Of a stretch of 64,000 nucleotides of DNA, positions 51,996-60,013 are shown piece after piece (position 1 is the stretch's first letter; the number at the start of each line of letters is the position of its first letter). A model generated the notes under the pieces. The model saw only the letters and a list, made by a program, of their open reading frames with translations, was not told the origin of the DNA and ran no database searches. A program made the position numbers and the translations under genes. Location: the NCBI GenBank assembly GCA_963834965.1, contig CAWIEI010000015.1, positions 1 to 64,000 on the forward strand, read 5' to 3'. The DNA is from Fodinibacter sp963834965 (lineage in GTDB: Bacteria; Actinomycetota; Actinomycetes; Actinomycetales; Dermatophilaceae).

Positions 51996-52115
51996 GCGCC
52001 CAACGGTAGCGGCGCCCTCAGACGGCCGGGAGGCAGCAGCCGGCACCGGGTGGCGTACGGCCAGTCCCCTGTTCGGTGGACCCGCCCGGGCGGGTTTCGT
52101 TCCTAGACTTCCCAG

Positions 52116-52337
52116 ATGAACCGCAGACACCTCAGCTTCATCGCCCTCGCGATCACCATGCTCTACGGCGCCAGCTTCGCCCTCTTCGACGAGGCGCCGA
52201 AGGGCTACGCGGCGATCGGCGGGGTCGTCGTGGCGCTGACCTGGATCGCGGTGGGGGTCTTCGGGCGCGACATCGGCCGGCGGGACACCCCGGGGCCGCA
52301 GGACGCCCCGGAACCCCAGGACACCCCGCAGCCGTAG
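52116..52337 (+). CDS. Small two-span membrane protein
   Basis: A 73-residue hypothetical protein. Two hydrophobic helices (LSFIALAITMLYGASFALF at residues ~6-24; AIGGVVVALTWIAVGVF at ~33-49) are joined by a short acidic loop, with a Pro/Gln/Asp-rich tail. TAGACT sits six bases before the ATG, the leaderless pattern. Family unknown. It is followed after 50 bases by another membrane protein in the same direction. Confidence 0.65.
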   Translation: MNRRHLSFIALAITMLYGASFALFDEAPKGYAAIGGVVVALTWIAVGVFGRDIGRRDTPGPQDAPEPQDTPQP

Positions 52338-52388
52338 GGGGCCCCGAACCCCGGCGGGCTGGCCGGCCCGATCACTAGGCTGGCGGCC

Positions 52389-53549
52389 ATGGAGCTCGAC
52401 CGCAGGACGCTGTCCGTGGCGGCCTCCTGGCTGGGGGTGGCGCTGTGGGCCGCGTGGTGGGCGGGGCACATGTGGCCCGACTCCGGGCTGTCCTGGCACT
52501 ACACCGTGGACGGCGCGCGGCTCCTCGTGCACGGTTCGGGGCTCAACCTCTTCGCCGACGTGCCCTGGCTGCAGACCGGCCCGCTCTCGCTCCTCCTCGC
52601 GGCCGCGCTCAGTCCCCTTCCGGCTGACCTGGCCCGGGGCATCGCCCTCGTCGCGATGGCAGCGGCCGGCCCGCTGCTCGTCGCCGCGCTCGGGCCCCTG
52701 GTGGCCCCGGAGGCTCGCCGCCGCCGGGTTGTCCTCGCCGCCATCGTGCTGACGCCGGCCTGGACCGTGCTCGCGGTCCGCTACGGGCACCCCGACGACG
52801 TCCTCGCCCTCGTCTTCGCCGTGGTGGCGCTGCGCGCGGTCTGCGCCGGGCGAGCCGTCGTGGCCGGCATCGCGCTGGCCCTGGCGGTCGCGGCCAAGCC
52901 CTGGGCGATCGGGTTCCTCCCGCTGGCCCTCGGGTTGCCGTGGGCCGGCCTGCGCGTGGCGGCATCCGTTGCTGCCGTGGGGATCGCCCTGGCCTGGGCA
53001 CCCTTCGTGCTCGCGAACCGGGGCACCCTCACCGCACTGCACCCACCCGTCGGCCTGGCGCCCGCCTCGGGGCTGCACGCCCTCGGCGCCCGCGGTGTGA
53101 TGGTGCCGGCGTGGGGCCGAACGGCGCAGCTCGTGCTGGCCCCTCTCGCGTCGACGGTCACCGTCCTGACCCGGGGCCTGCCCGGGGTGCTGCTCGTCGC
53201 GGTGGCGGTACGGCTCGCCCTGGACCCCAAGAACAACGCGTACTACATCGGCAGTGCCGCACTCGCCGCCGTCGTCTTCGACCTGCTCGGCACCCGGTGG
53301 ACCGTCCCCTGGACCACCCTGGTCACCGTCATCCTCTTCTGGCAGCCGTTCGTCACCGGATTCACCGACATCCCGCACGCGGTGCAGACCACCACGGGCC
53401 TGACCCAGTGGTGGTTCTCGCACCAGGAGGTGGTCGGCGCCGTCCACGTGGCCTGGTCCGTGGCCGTGGTGGCCCTGGTCTTCGTCATGCCCCGCCGTGA
53501 GGGGTTCGGCCGCTCCAGGGGACAAGGGTCCGAGATATCGGTGTCCTGA
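52389..53549 (+). CDS. Polytopic membrane protein, GT-C/DUF2029-like
   Basis: A 386-residue protein with about ten hydrophobic spans. The first luminal loop (HYTVDGARLLVHGSGLNLF, then WLQTGPLSLLLA) and the RYGHPDDVLALVF block with its acidic pair resemble GT-C mannosyltransferase-type proteins of actinobacteria, which use polyprenyl-phosphate sugars. No sugar-specific residue can be assigned. TAGGCT lies seven bases before the ATG. Its last codons run into a 29-bp direct repeat shared with 54345-54373, so the C-terminus may have been altered. Confidence 0.72.
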   Translation: MELDRRTLSVAASWLGVALWAAWWAGHMWPDSGLSWHYTVDGARLLVHGSGLNLFADVPWLQTGPLSLLLAAALSPLPADLARGIALVAMAAAGPLLVAALGPLVAPEARRRRVVLAAIVLTPAWTVLAVRYGHPDDVLALVFAVVALRAVCAGRAVVAGIALALAVAAKPWAIGFLPLALGLPWAGLRVAASVAAVGIALAWAPFVLANRGTLTALHPPVGLAPASGLHALGARGVMVPAWGRTAQLVLAPLASTVTVLTRGLPGVLLVAVAVRLALDPKNNAYYIGSAALAAVVFDLLGTRWTVPWTTLVTVILFWQPFVTGFTDIPHAVQTTTGLTQWWFSHQEVVGAVHVAWSVAVVALVFVMPRREGFGRSRGQGSEISVS

Positions 53550-53554
53550 CCCCG
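53526..53554. repeat. Direct repeat, copy 1, flanking the AbiEi/DUF559 remnant
   Basis: 29 bases (core GATATCGGTG and TGACCCCG) matching 54345-54373 at 25 positions in the same orientation. It covers the stop codon of the preceding membrane-protein gene. Confidence 0.6.
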
Positions 53555-53580
53555 ATTCCTCCCACCGCCATCCCGGCGAA

Positions 53581-54275
53581 TCAGGCTGCGGCGACCCGTC
53601 GGGCTGCGCATCCCGGCGCGCAGGGTCACCCGCCCGGTGCCAGCGGCTCGACGGTCGCGCGTGCGGTCCTTCGCCACGAACTCCCCCTCGTGTCCGAGCC
53701 GGCCGTCGACCTCGAGCACGACGAGCCACGTCTCGTACTCGAAGTCACGCCGCCGGATGCCGTCCCTCACCTGCAGGGCCGCTCGCGGCAGCCCGTGCGG
53801 CTCCTCCACCTTGCGGACGTACGACACCTCCATCAGGCTCTCGGCGCCCTCCGCGACTATTCCGAGCGCCACCGTCAGGATGTGCCGGTGGCGGTGTCGC
53901 GCCCGGCCGTCGAGTGCTTCGGCGAGGGATGACGCCGTGGTCCGTCGCTTCTGCACCCACCGGGCGGCCGTCGCGACCGCCTCGCGCCACTCGACCCCTG
54001 GCACGTCTGCAAGATCGAGGACGGTCTGCTCGGCACGGGTGACCGGCAAACCCTTGCGTCGCGCCACCTCGAGGCCGACGTGCCTGCGGTACCTCGTGCC
54101 GGGAAGCCTGGTCACCCGGCGGGTCGCCGGAACCGCGACGGTGATGACGGCGGGAGCCGTGGTCGTGACCCCGTGGAGGTACTCGGCGCACCGGAGGCTC
54201 AGCGCACAGCCCCGCGCGCGCCTGCGCGGTCGAGCACACGCCGTGCTGCGATCGGATCAGGGCGTCGAGGTCCAT
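53581..54275 (-). pseudogene. AbiEi/DUF559-type protein, internally deleted
   Basis: The start MDLDALIRSQHGVCSTAQAR is the helix-turn-helix opening of AbiEi-like antitoxin-domain proteins. The frame then breaks. A second frame continues ALSLRCAEYLHGVTTTAPAV, VARRKGLPVTRAEQTVLDLA, and the nuclease-like core YETWLVVLEVDGRLGHEGEF with DRRAAGTGRVTLRAG. About 50 codons of the N-terminal half are missing between them, and the last block (CAARRVAAA) again needs a frame change. It is a degraded member of a family that is multi-copy in actinobacteria. Direct repeats lie on both sides. Confidence 0.65.
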
Positions 54276-54344
54276 GCACCCAGCGTGCCCGACCCGCGCC
54301 GGCGGGCTCGGGCGTCATCCACAGGGCTGCTCCGCGCCACAAAG

Positions 54345-54373
54345 GGGTGCGACATATCGGTGCCATGACCCCG
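54345..54373. repeat. Direct repeat, copy 2, flanking the AbiEi/DUF559 remnant
   Basis: The upstream-side partner of 53526-53554 (25 of 29 bases identical), 70 bases before the start of the AbiEi-like remnant. Both copies share the core around ATATCGGTG and CATGACCCCG/CCTGACCCCG. Confidence 0.6.
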
Positions 54374-54427
54374 GGATGCCTCCGCGGTGATTGCTGCAGG
54401 CCCGGGGTCGAGGCACAGTCCTCGGGC

Positions 54428-55660
54428 TCAGCCGCCGGAGACGCTGAGCTCGGCCAGGGCGACCTGGGCGCGCTGGGCCTCGTCGAGCTCGCGCGACCGC
54501 AGCCAGTTCTCGGGCAGGGCCACCACCCGCGGCGACCCGGCCCGGCCACGCTGGCCCTCGGCCGCCTCGCCCGGCCAGGGTGCGTCGAGGTCGAGGGTGC
54601 CGATCAGGTCGTCGAGCGCCTGCAGGCTGTCGACCAGGGCCAGCCGGTGACGCACCGTCGAGCCGGCCGGGAAGCCCTTGAGGTACCAGGCGATGTGCTT
54701 GCGGATGTCGCGGCAGGCGCGACCCTCGTCGCCGTCGTAGAAGTCGACGAGGTATGCCGTGTGCCGGCGCAGCGTGGCCGTCACCTCGCGCAGCCCCGGC
54801 TGCACCCGCGCCGAGGACCCGGCGAACGCGGCGGCCAGGTCGGTGAACAGCCACGGCCGCCCGAGGCAGCCCCGCCCCACCACGACCCCGTCGCAGCCGG
54901 TCTGCCGCACCATCTCCAGGGCGTCCTCGGCCGACCAGATGTCGCCGTTGCCCAGCACCGGGATGGTCGTGACGGCCTCCTTGAGCCGGGCGATCGCCGA
55001 CCAGTCGGCCTGCCCGGAGTACGCCTGGGCCGCGGTGCGCCCGTGCAGCGCGACGGCCGCCACGCCCTCGCCCTCGGCGATCCGCCCGGCATCCAGGTAG
55101 GTGACGTGCTCGGCGTCGATGCCGACCCGCATCTTCACGGTGACCGGCACGTCGTACGGCGACGCCTCACGCACCACGGCCGCGACGATGCCGCGGAACA
55201 GGTCGGTCTTCCACGGCAGGGCCGCCCCACCGCCCTTGCGGGTGACCTTGGGCACCGGGCAGCCGAAGTTGAGGTCGATGTGGTCGGCGCGGTCCTCGGT
55301 GACCAGGATGCGGGCGGCCTGCCCCGCGGTGACCGGGTCGACGGAGTACAGCTGCACCGAGCGGGGGTTCTCGCCGGGGTCGTGCGAGATGAGCCGCATC
55401 GTCTCCGGCGTGCGCTCGACGAGGGCCCGGGTGGTGACCATCTCGGACACGTAGAGGCTCGTCGCCCCGGACGCGTCGCCGGCCGCCAGCCCGACGCTGC
55501 CGTACTCGCGGCACAGCCGCCGGAACGCGCGGTTCGTGATGCCGGCCATCGGGGCCAGCACCACGGGTGACTCGACGACGTGCCGCCCGAGGTGCAGGGG
55601 CGGCAGCACCGGGCGGGGAGCCGGCGTCGAGGTGGGGACGGTGGCGGTGAGGGCGGACAT
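54428..55660 (-). CDS. dusB: tRNA-dihydrouridine synthase B
   Basis: A 410-residue FMN enzyme that reduces uridines in the tRNA D loop with NADPH. Visible parts are VLAPMAGITNRAFRRLCREY, LNFGCPVPKVTRKGGGAALP with the catalytic Cys, VTVKMRVGID, ALHGRTAAQAYSGQADW and GVVVGRGCLGRPWLF, then the helical tRNA-binding domain. Between LCREYG and LYVSEM there are about 14 extra residues (VGLAAGDASGATS) where most Dus proteins have only GAG. The ATG is at 55658-55660. It is divergent from the MBL gene, with only 33 bases between starts. Confidence 0.92.
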   Translation of the reverse strand: MSALTATVPTSTPAPRPVLPPLHLGRHVVESPVVLAPMAGITNRAFRRLCREYGSVGLAAGDASGATSLYVSEMVTTRALVERTPETMRLISHDPGENPRSVQLYSVDPVTAGQAARILVTEDRADHIDLNFGCPVPKVTRKGGGAALPWKTDLFRGIVAAVVREASPYDVPVTVKMRVGIDAEHVTYLDAGRIAEGEGVAAVALHGRTAAQAYSGQADWSAIARLKEAVTTIPVLGNGDIWSAEDALEMVRQTGCDGVVVGRGCLGRPWLFTDLAAAFAGSSARVQPGLREVTATLRRHTAYLVDFYDGDEGRACRDIRKHIAWYLKGFPAGSTVRHRLALVDSLQALDDLIGTLDLDAPWPGEAAEGQRGRAGSPRVVALPENWLRSRELDEAQRAQVALAELSVSGG

Positions 55661-55681
55661 GGTGCCCCATTCTCCCCCGAC

Positions 55682-55687
55682 TAGGGT
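55682..55687 (+). promoter_or_regulatory. -10 hexamer of the MBL-fold gene (TAGGGT)
   Basis: TAGGGT lies six bases before the GTG at 55694 in the 33-base gap to the divergent dusB start. Such a short gap leaves only leaderless transcription for this gene. Confidence 0.45.
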
Positions 55688-55693
55688 GGTGCC

Positions 55694-56506
55694 GTGGCAT
55701 CGCAGCCGTCCGAAGGCCCCTGGGGCACCGACGGCGTGCGCGCCACCTGGGTCGGCCACTCGACGGTGCTGCTCGAGCTCGGCGGGCTGCGCGTCCTCAC
55801 CGACCCGCTCCTGCGCCGCCGCCTCGGCCCGCTGCGCCGGCGCCGCGACCTGCCGGTGCAGCAGCACGTCGAGGACGTCGACGTCGTGCTCCTCAGCCAC
55901 CTGCACCACGACCACGCCGACCTGCCCTCGCTGCGCCGCCTGGGCCACGTACCGGTCGTCACCGACTCCACCAACCTCCCGTGGCTCGACAAGCACCGGC
56001 TCGAGCCCGGCGAGGCCTTCGCCGACGGCTGGCACCCCGTCGGGCCTGGCGTCGACGTGATGCTGGTGCGCGCCGACCACGAGGCCCGGCCGATGCCGCA
56101 CCGCCCCAACGGCGCCACCGGGATGCTGCTGCGCGGGGGCGGCGTCGTCGTCTGGTTCGCCGGCGACACCTCGCTGCACCCTGACATGGCCCGGCTGCCC
56201 GAGCTGGCCGGCGCCAGCGTCGACCTCGCCCTCCTGCCGGTGGGCGGCTGGGGCCCGCGCCTGTCCCCCGGCCACATGGGGCCTACCGAGGCCGCCGACG
56301 CCACCGCGCGCTCCGGCGCCCGGCACGTCATCCCCATCCACTACGGCACGCTGCACCCGTCGGGCTGGCCCACGTCGAAGCTGGAATGGACGACCGACCC
56401 CGGTCGCCAGTTCGTCGACGTGCTCCCCGAGTGGAGCGACGCCACCGCACACGTGCCGCCGGTCGGTGGCGCGGTCATGATCCCGCCGGAGCACGCGCTG
56501 CGCTGA
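55694..56506 (+). CDS. MBL-fold metallo-hydrolase (UlaG/NAPE-PLD-like)
   Basis: A 270-residue metallo-beta-lactamase-fold protein. The metal motif is LSHLHHDHADLPSLRR (HxHxDH, near residue 73), with a preceding TWVGHSTVLLELGGLRVLTDP that marks the UlaG/NAPE-PLD-like branch. VWFAGDTSLHPDM holds the bridging Asp, and HVIPIHYGTLHPSG the last His. Substrates of this branch are phosphodiesters or lactones; none can be assigned. The gene overlaps the convergent alpha/beta hydrolase by 32 bases at the 3' ends. Confidence 0.88.
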   Translation: MASQPSEGPWGTDGVRATWVGHSTVLLELGGLRVLTDPLLRRRLGPLRRRRDLPVQQHVEDVDVVLLSHLHHDHADLPSLRRLGHVPVVTDSTNLPWLDKHRLEPGEAFADGWHPVGPGVDVMLVRADHEARPMPHRPNGATGMLLRGGGVVVWFAGDTSLHPDMARLPELAGASVDLALLPVGGWGPRLSPGHMGPTEAADATARSGARHVIPIHYGTLHPSGWPTSKLEWTTDPGRQFVDVLPEWSDATAHVPPVGGAVMIPPEHALR

Positions 56507-57224
56507 CCAGCTCCCACAGTGCTGCCGCCGTCTCGTTCGGGTGGGTCAGCGGGAACACGTGCAGCGCGCGGGGCACCGTGACGACGTGCACCCAGCGGGC
56601 CGACCGGGCGGCGCGCGCGAACCGCCGCGCGTCGACCCGCAGCTGGTCGAGCTGGCCGTTCACGAGCAGCACCGGTGCGGTCACCTCGGCGAGCATCTCG
56701 GGCCGGCACAGGCCCATGACGCCCGCCCACGCCGCGGGGATGCCGTCGAATCCGTAGCCCGCCTCCTTGATCACCGCCGCGAGCTCGGGGGTCAGCAGCG
56801 AGTCGAACTCCCGGTCCATGGCGCGCGACATCCGGTCGACCCCCAGCCGCGACTCGACCCGGGCGATCGCCCGGTAGAGCGCCGCCCCCGGCCCCGCCGG
56901 CACCGCCGAAGCCCCCAGCAGCGCGAGCCCGGCCAGCCGGTGCGGGTGCTCCGCCGCCCACGCCATGGCGAGGTAGCCGCCCAGGCTGTGCCCGGCCAGC
57001 GCGACCGGCACCCCGGCATCCCCGCCCTCGACGGCCTCGGTGATGACCGCGAGCGCGCCATCCCAGGTGAACGGCTCGCCGCGCCGGGTGCCGTGCGCCG
57101 GCAGGTCGGGCAGCACCAGGTCGACGTCGGGCCCGAGCAGCGCGGCATACCGCGACCACTGCGCTCCGCTCAGCTGGGAGCCGTGGAGCAGGACGAGTCG
57201 CACGGGGGACGCCACGCCCGACAT
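56475..57224 (-). CDS. Alpha/beta hydrolase
   Basis: A 249-residue alpha/beta hydrolase: oxyanion strand RLVLLHGSQLSGAQW, nucleophile elbow ALAGHSLGGYLAMAW (Ser near residue 85), acid in LLVNGQLDQLRVD and His in RALHVFPLTHP. The cap region (residues ~120-180) is short. Substrate unknown. ATG at 57222-57224 has GGGAGG directly abutting it; a GTG three codons in (57215) would have better spacing and is a fair alternative. The 3' end overlaps the MBL gene by 32 bases in the opposite direction. Confidence 0.82.
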   Translation of the reverse strand: MSGVASPVRLVLLHGSQLSGAQWSRYAALLGPDVDLVLPDLPAHGTRRGEPFTWDGALAVITEAVEGGDAGVPVALAGHSLGGYLAMAWAAEHPHRLAGLALLGASAVPAGPGAALYRAIARVESRLGVDRMSRAMDREFDSLLTPELAAVIKEAGYGFDGIPAAWAGVMGLCRPEMLAEVTAPVLLVNGQLDQLRVDARRFARAARSARWVHVVTVPRALHVFPLTHPNETAAALWELVSAARAPAGS

Positions 57225-57265
57225 CCTCCCGCAGGGCCTGCCGGCCCCGGTGGTTGGATGGGCCG

Positions 57266-58099
57266 ATGAGCGCCCTGGCCAACCCCGCAGAGCTCGCCAC
57301 CCTTCTGTCGCACGGCGAGGTGCGGGTGCTCGACGTGCAGTACAACCTGCGTGGCACGCCGGGCGCCGAGCTGTATGCCGCGGCGCACCTGCCCGGGGCG
57401 CCGCACCTCGACCTCGACGCAGCACTGGCCGGGGCGCCCGGGGTGCGCGGCCGGCATCCGCTGCCCGACCCGGCCGTGCTGCAGGAGGCGCTGCGGGCGT
57501 GCGGCATCGGCGACGACGACGAGGTGGTGGTCTACGACCAGGCCACGTCCTTGGCGTCGGGGCGGGCCTGGTGGGTGCTGCGCTGGGCGGGGCACCCGCA
57601 GGTGCGCGTGCTCGACGGAGGCCTGGCCGCCTGGCTACGGGCCGGGATGCCGGTCACCGACGAGGTGCCCAACCCGGCTCGCGGCGACCTCACCGTGCGG
57701 CCGGGCTCGGTGCCGGTGCTCGACGCCGGTGCGGCGGTGGACATGGCACGGCACGGCGTGCTGCTCGACGCGCGGGCGCCCGAACGCTTCCGCGGCGAGG
57801 TCGAGCCGATCGACCGGGTCGCGGGTCACGTGCCGGGCTCGGTGAACCTGCCGATGGCCGACCTGCTCACCGACGACGGCCGCTTCCGACCCGCGGACGA
57901 GGTGCGCCGCCGGGCCGCGGCGGTCGGGGTCCACCGCGACACCCCGGTCGGCACGACGTGCGGTTCAGGGGTCACCGCGGCCCAGCTCTCCCTGGCCCTG
58001 CACACCGCCGGCATCGACGCCATCCCGTACGTCGGGTCGTGGAGCGAGTGGATCGAGGACCCCACGCGGCCCGTCGCGACCGGGGGTCAGAGCGTGTAG
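57266..58099 (+). CDS. Two-domain sulfurtransferase (thiosulfate/mercaptopyruvate type)
   Basis: A 277-residue tandem rhodanese. The first domain (residues ~1-135) lacks the active cysteine but keeps VVVYDQATSLASGRAWWVLR and VLDGGLAAW. The second has the catalytic loop TTCGSGVTAAQLSLAL with Cys near residue 232. CGSGVTA is the loop of 3-mercaptopyruvate sulfurtransferases (SseA) more than of thiosulfate enzymes. TTGGAT lies six bases before the ATG at 57266. The 3' end overlaps the convergent sigma-linked gene by 13 bases. Confidence 0.9.
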   Translation: MSALANPAELATLLSHGEVRVLDVQYNLRGTPGAELYAAAHLPGAPHLDLDAALAGAPGVRGRHPLPDPAVLQEALRACGIGDDDEVVVYDQATSLASGRAWWVLRWAGHPQVRVLDGGLAAWLRAGMPVTDEVPNPARGDLTVRPGSVPVLDAGAAVDMARHGVLLDARAPERFRGEVEPIDRVAGHVPGSVNLPMADLLTDDGRFRPADEVRRRAAAVGVHRDTPVGTTCGSGVTAAQLSLALHTAGIDAIPYVGSWSEWIEDPTRPVATGGQSV

Positions 58100-59346
58100 G
58101 TGCCCGAGAACTCCCCCGGCCCCGACGCGGCCCGGTCGACGTCGGCGACCTGGTAGAGCAGGCCCTCGTTGACGTCCCATGCGAGCACCCGACGCACCAT
58201 GCCTTGGAAACCTGCTCTCTCGGAACGGGACTCGAACAACACGACATCCTGCGGACCCCACCCCAGCGCGCGGTACGACGCCTTGGGCACCAGCGGGCCG
58301 ATGGTCGCCGCGAGCACCCGAGGGGTCGGGGGCAGGTCGGAGTGCACCGCGACCAGGCCCTGCGACCGGTCGAGCGCGCGCTGGTAGGCCCCGGGCAGGA
58401 ACGCGCCACCGGCCACCCAGCCCTCGGTGTTGGACACCGATGCCGTGTTCGGCACGACGGGCGGCCCGAGCAGGGACTTGGTGCCGGTGAGCAGGCCCGA
58501 GCCGGAGAAGGTGCGCAGTAGTGCGCCCCCTGAGCCTCCGCCGCCCTGCGCGAGGTCGGCCCAGTCGGGGTTGACCGGGCGCGCGGCCCGGGTGACCGCA
58601 CCGGTCTCGGGGACGACGAGCCACCCGTCGTCGCGCCCCCGCGCCACCACGGTGCTGCGGTCGCGCGCCCAGCCCGCCAGGGTGAGGGTGGGGTCGGGGA
58701 CGTCGATGCTCGTCGCCGAGCCGTTCCGGGCGTCGAGCACCACGACGCGCCCCGGCTGCGGGAGGACGACCCGGTGCCGGTCGTCGGAGACCGACCGGGG
58801 GCCGAGCAGCGACTGGACTCCCTCCCAGAGGCTGATCCGCACCGTCGGCACCTCCACCTGGAAGGGCGCGCCCGGCGCGAAGAAGACCGGGTGGTAGCCA
58901 CCCCCGGCGCTCACGACGAGGTAGACGGCCCGCAGCGGACCGGCGACGCCGGCCCCGGGCCCGAGCTCGGCCCGGATCGAGGGGTCGGCCGGCCCGAGGT
59001 GACGCGGGATCTGCAGCCGGACCGCGTTCGGGTAGCGCGGCAGCAGCGCCTCGTCGGGTGGGGACGGCGCGAGGAACACGGTGACGCCGTCGACCCGTGC
59101 CGTCGGCATCCGGCCGTCCGCCGCCACCGTCGCCGCGACGGTCGGAGACCGCACGCCGGGCGAGCCCTCGTCGCGCAGCACGAGACCCAGGGCACCCGCC
59201 ACGGCCAGCCCACCGACGCCGAGCACGCTGCGGCGCACGACGGCCCGGTTGCGGCGCCGTGCCTCGTCCCACGCCGGTGCGGCGAGGTCGAGGTCGGGCA
59301 CGTCGTCGCTGGCCAGCTCGAGCAGCTCGCGCAGGTCGGCCGTCAT
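58087..59346 (-). CDS. Membrane-anchored partner protein of the ECF sigma factor
   Basis: A 419-residue protein. The first ~45 residues are cytosolic (LRELLELASDDVPDLDLAA), with one membrane helix near residues 42-60 (VLGVGGLAVAGALGLVL) and a long extracytoplasmic part of strand-rich repeats such as RHRVVLPQPGRVVVLDARNG and VARGRDDGWLVVPETGAV, propeller-like. It overlaps the sigma gene by four bases (ATGA), which suggests an anti-sigma-type or sensory partner. No zinc anti-sigma motif was found, so that role is inferred from position and topology only. Confidence 0.72.
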   Translation of the reverse strand: MTADLRELLELASDDVPDLDLAAPAWDEARRRNRAVVRRSVLGVGGLAVAGALGLVLRDEGSPGVRSPTVAATVAADGRMPTARVDGVTVFLAPSPPDEALLPRYPNAVRLQIPRHLGPADPSIRAELGPGAGVAGPLRAVYLVVSAGGGYHPVFFAPGAPFQVEVPTVRISLWEGVQSLLGPRSVSDDRHRVVLPQPGRVVVLDARNGSATSIDVPDPTLTLAGWARDRSTVVARGRDDGWLVVPETGAVTRAARPVNPDWADLAQGGGGSGGALLRTFSGSGLLTGTKSLLGPPVVPNTASVSNTEGWVAGGAFLPGAYQRALDRSQGLVAVHSDLPPTPRVLAATIGPLVPKASYRALGWGPQDVVLFESRSERAGFQGMVRRVLAWDVNEGLLYQVADVDRAASGPGEFSGTYTL

Positions 59347-59876
59347 CGCAGGCCACCGGTGCCGATGTCGGCCCGCGGCAGGGCGTCGCGCAACCGGCCC
59401 AACGCCTCGACGCCCTCGGCGTGCGCGGTCGCGACGCTGCAGCCGAGCACCTGGGCGATCTCGCCCTCGCCGCGCTCCTCGAACCAGCGCAGCACCACGA
59501 CCGCCCGTTGCCGGGGGGTGAGGGCGTCCAGCGCGCGCAGCACCTCGCGGCGCCGCTCGACCAGGTCGGCATCCCACGGCTCGTCGGGCTCGTCCCACGC
59601 CGGGCCGGCCGGCAGCGCCTCGGGCGGCCGCCCGCGCCAGGAGGCGACCGCGTCGCGATACAGGAGCCGGCGCACGAACAGGTCCGGCTGCTCCTCGCGC
59701 ACCCGTGACCACTGCCGGCCCAGCCCCACCAGGGCGCCGCGCACCACCTGCTCGGCGATCCGGAGGTCGCCGGTCACCAGGTAGGCGGCGCGCAGGAGGG
59801 TGTGCTGGCGAGCCTGTGCGTAGTCGATGAACTCGTCGTCGGGCCACGGCGCCTGCGGCTGGCGTTCGTCGTCCAT
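59343..59876 (-). CDS. ECF sigma factor, SigE (SigE-70) family of actinobacteria
   Basis: A 177-residue sigma-70 factor with regions 2 and 4 only. Region 2 is FIDYAQARQHTLLRAAYLVTGD with DLFVRRLLYRDAVASWR; region 4 is LDALTPRQRAVVVLRWFEER, then EIAQVLGCSVATAHAEGVEA, the -35-binding helix-turn-helix. The DFxxxxxARxxxLLRxAYLLTGD pattern marks the SigE family that is abundant in actinobacteria. ATG at 59876 has AGGAGG eight bases upstream; the GTG three codons earlier would overlap that site. It is coupled to the downstream membrane partner. Confidence 0.87.
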   Translation of the reverse strand: MDDERQPQAPWPDDEFIDYAQARQHTLLRAAYLVTGDLRIAEQVVRGALVGLGRQWSRVREEQPDLFVRRLLYRDAVASWRGRPPEALPAGPAWDEPDEPWDADLVERRREVLRALDALTPRQRAVVVLRWFEERGEGEIAQVLGCSVATAHAEGVEALGRLRDALPRADIGTGGLR

Positions 59877-60013
59877 CCGGCTCACCTCCTCGTGCCCGCT
59901 GACCTCACCCCCACTGTCTCAACGGGGGGCCACCGGGGGGAAGGTGGGGGCAGGTCACGATCCGGATGGCTGAAACGTCCGCCCCGGCGGCCGGCTTCTG
60001 TTTGGATCGGCGC

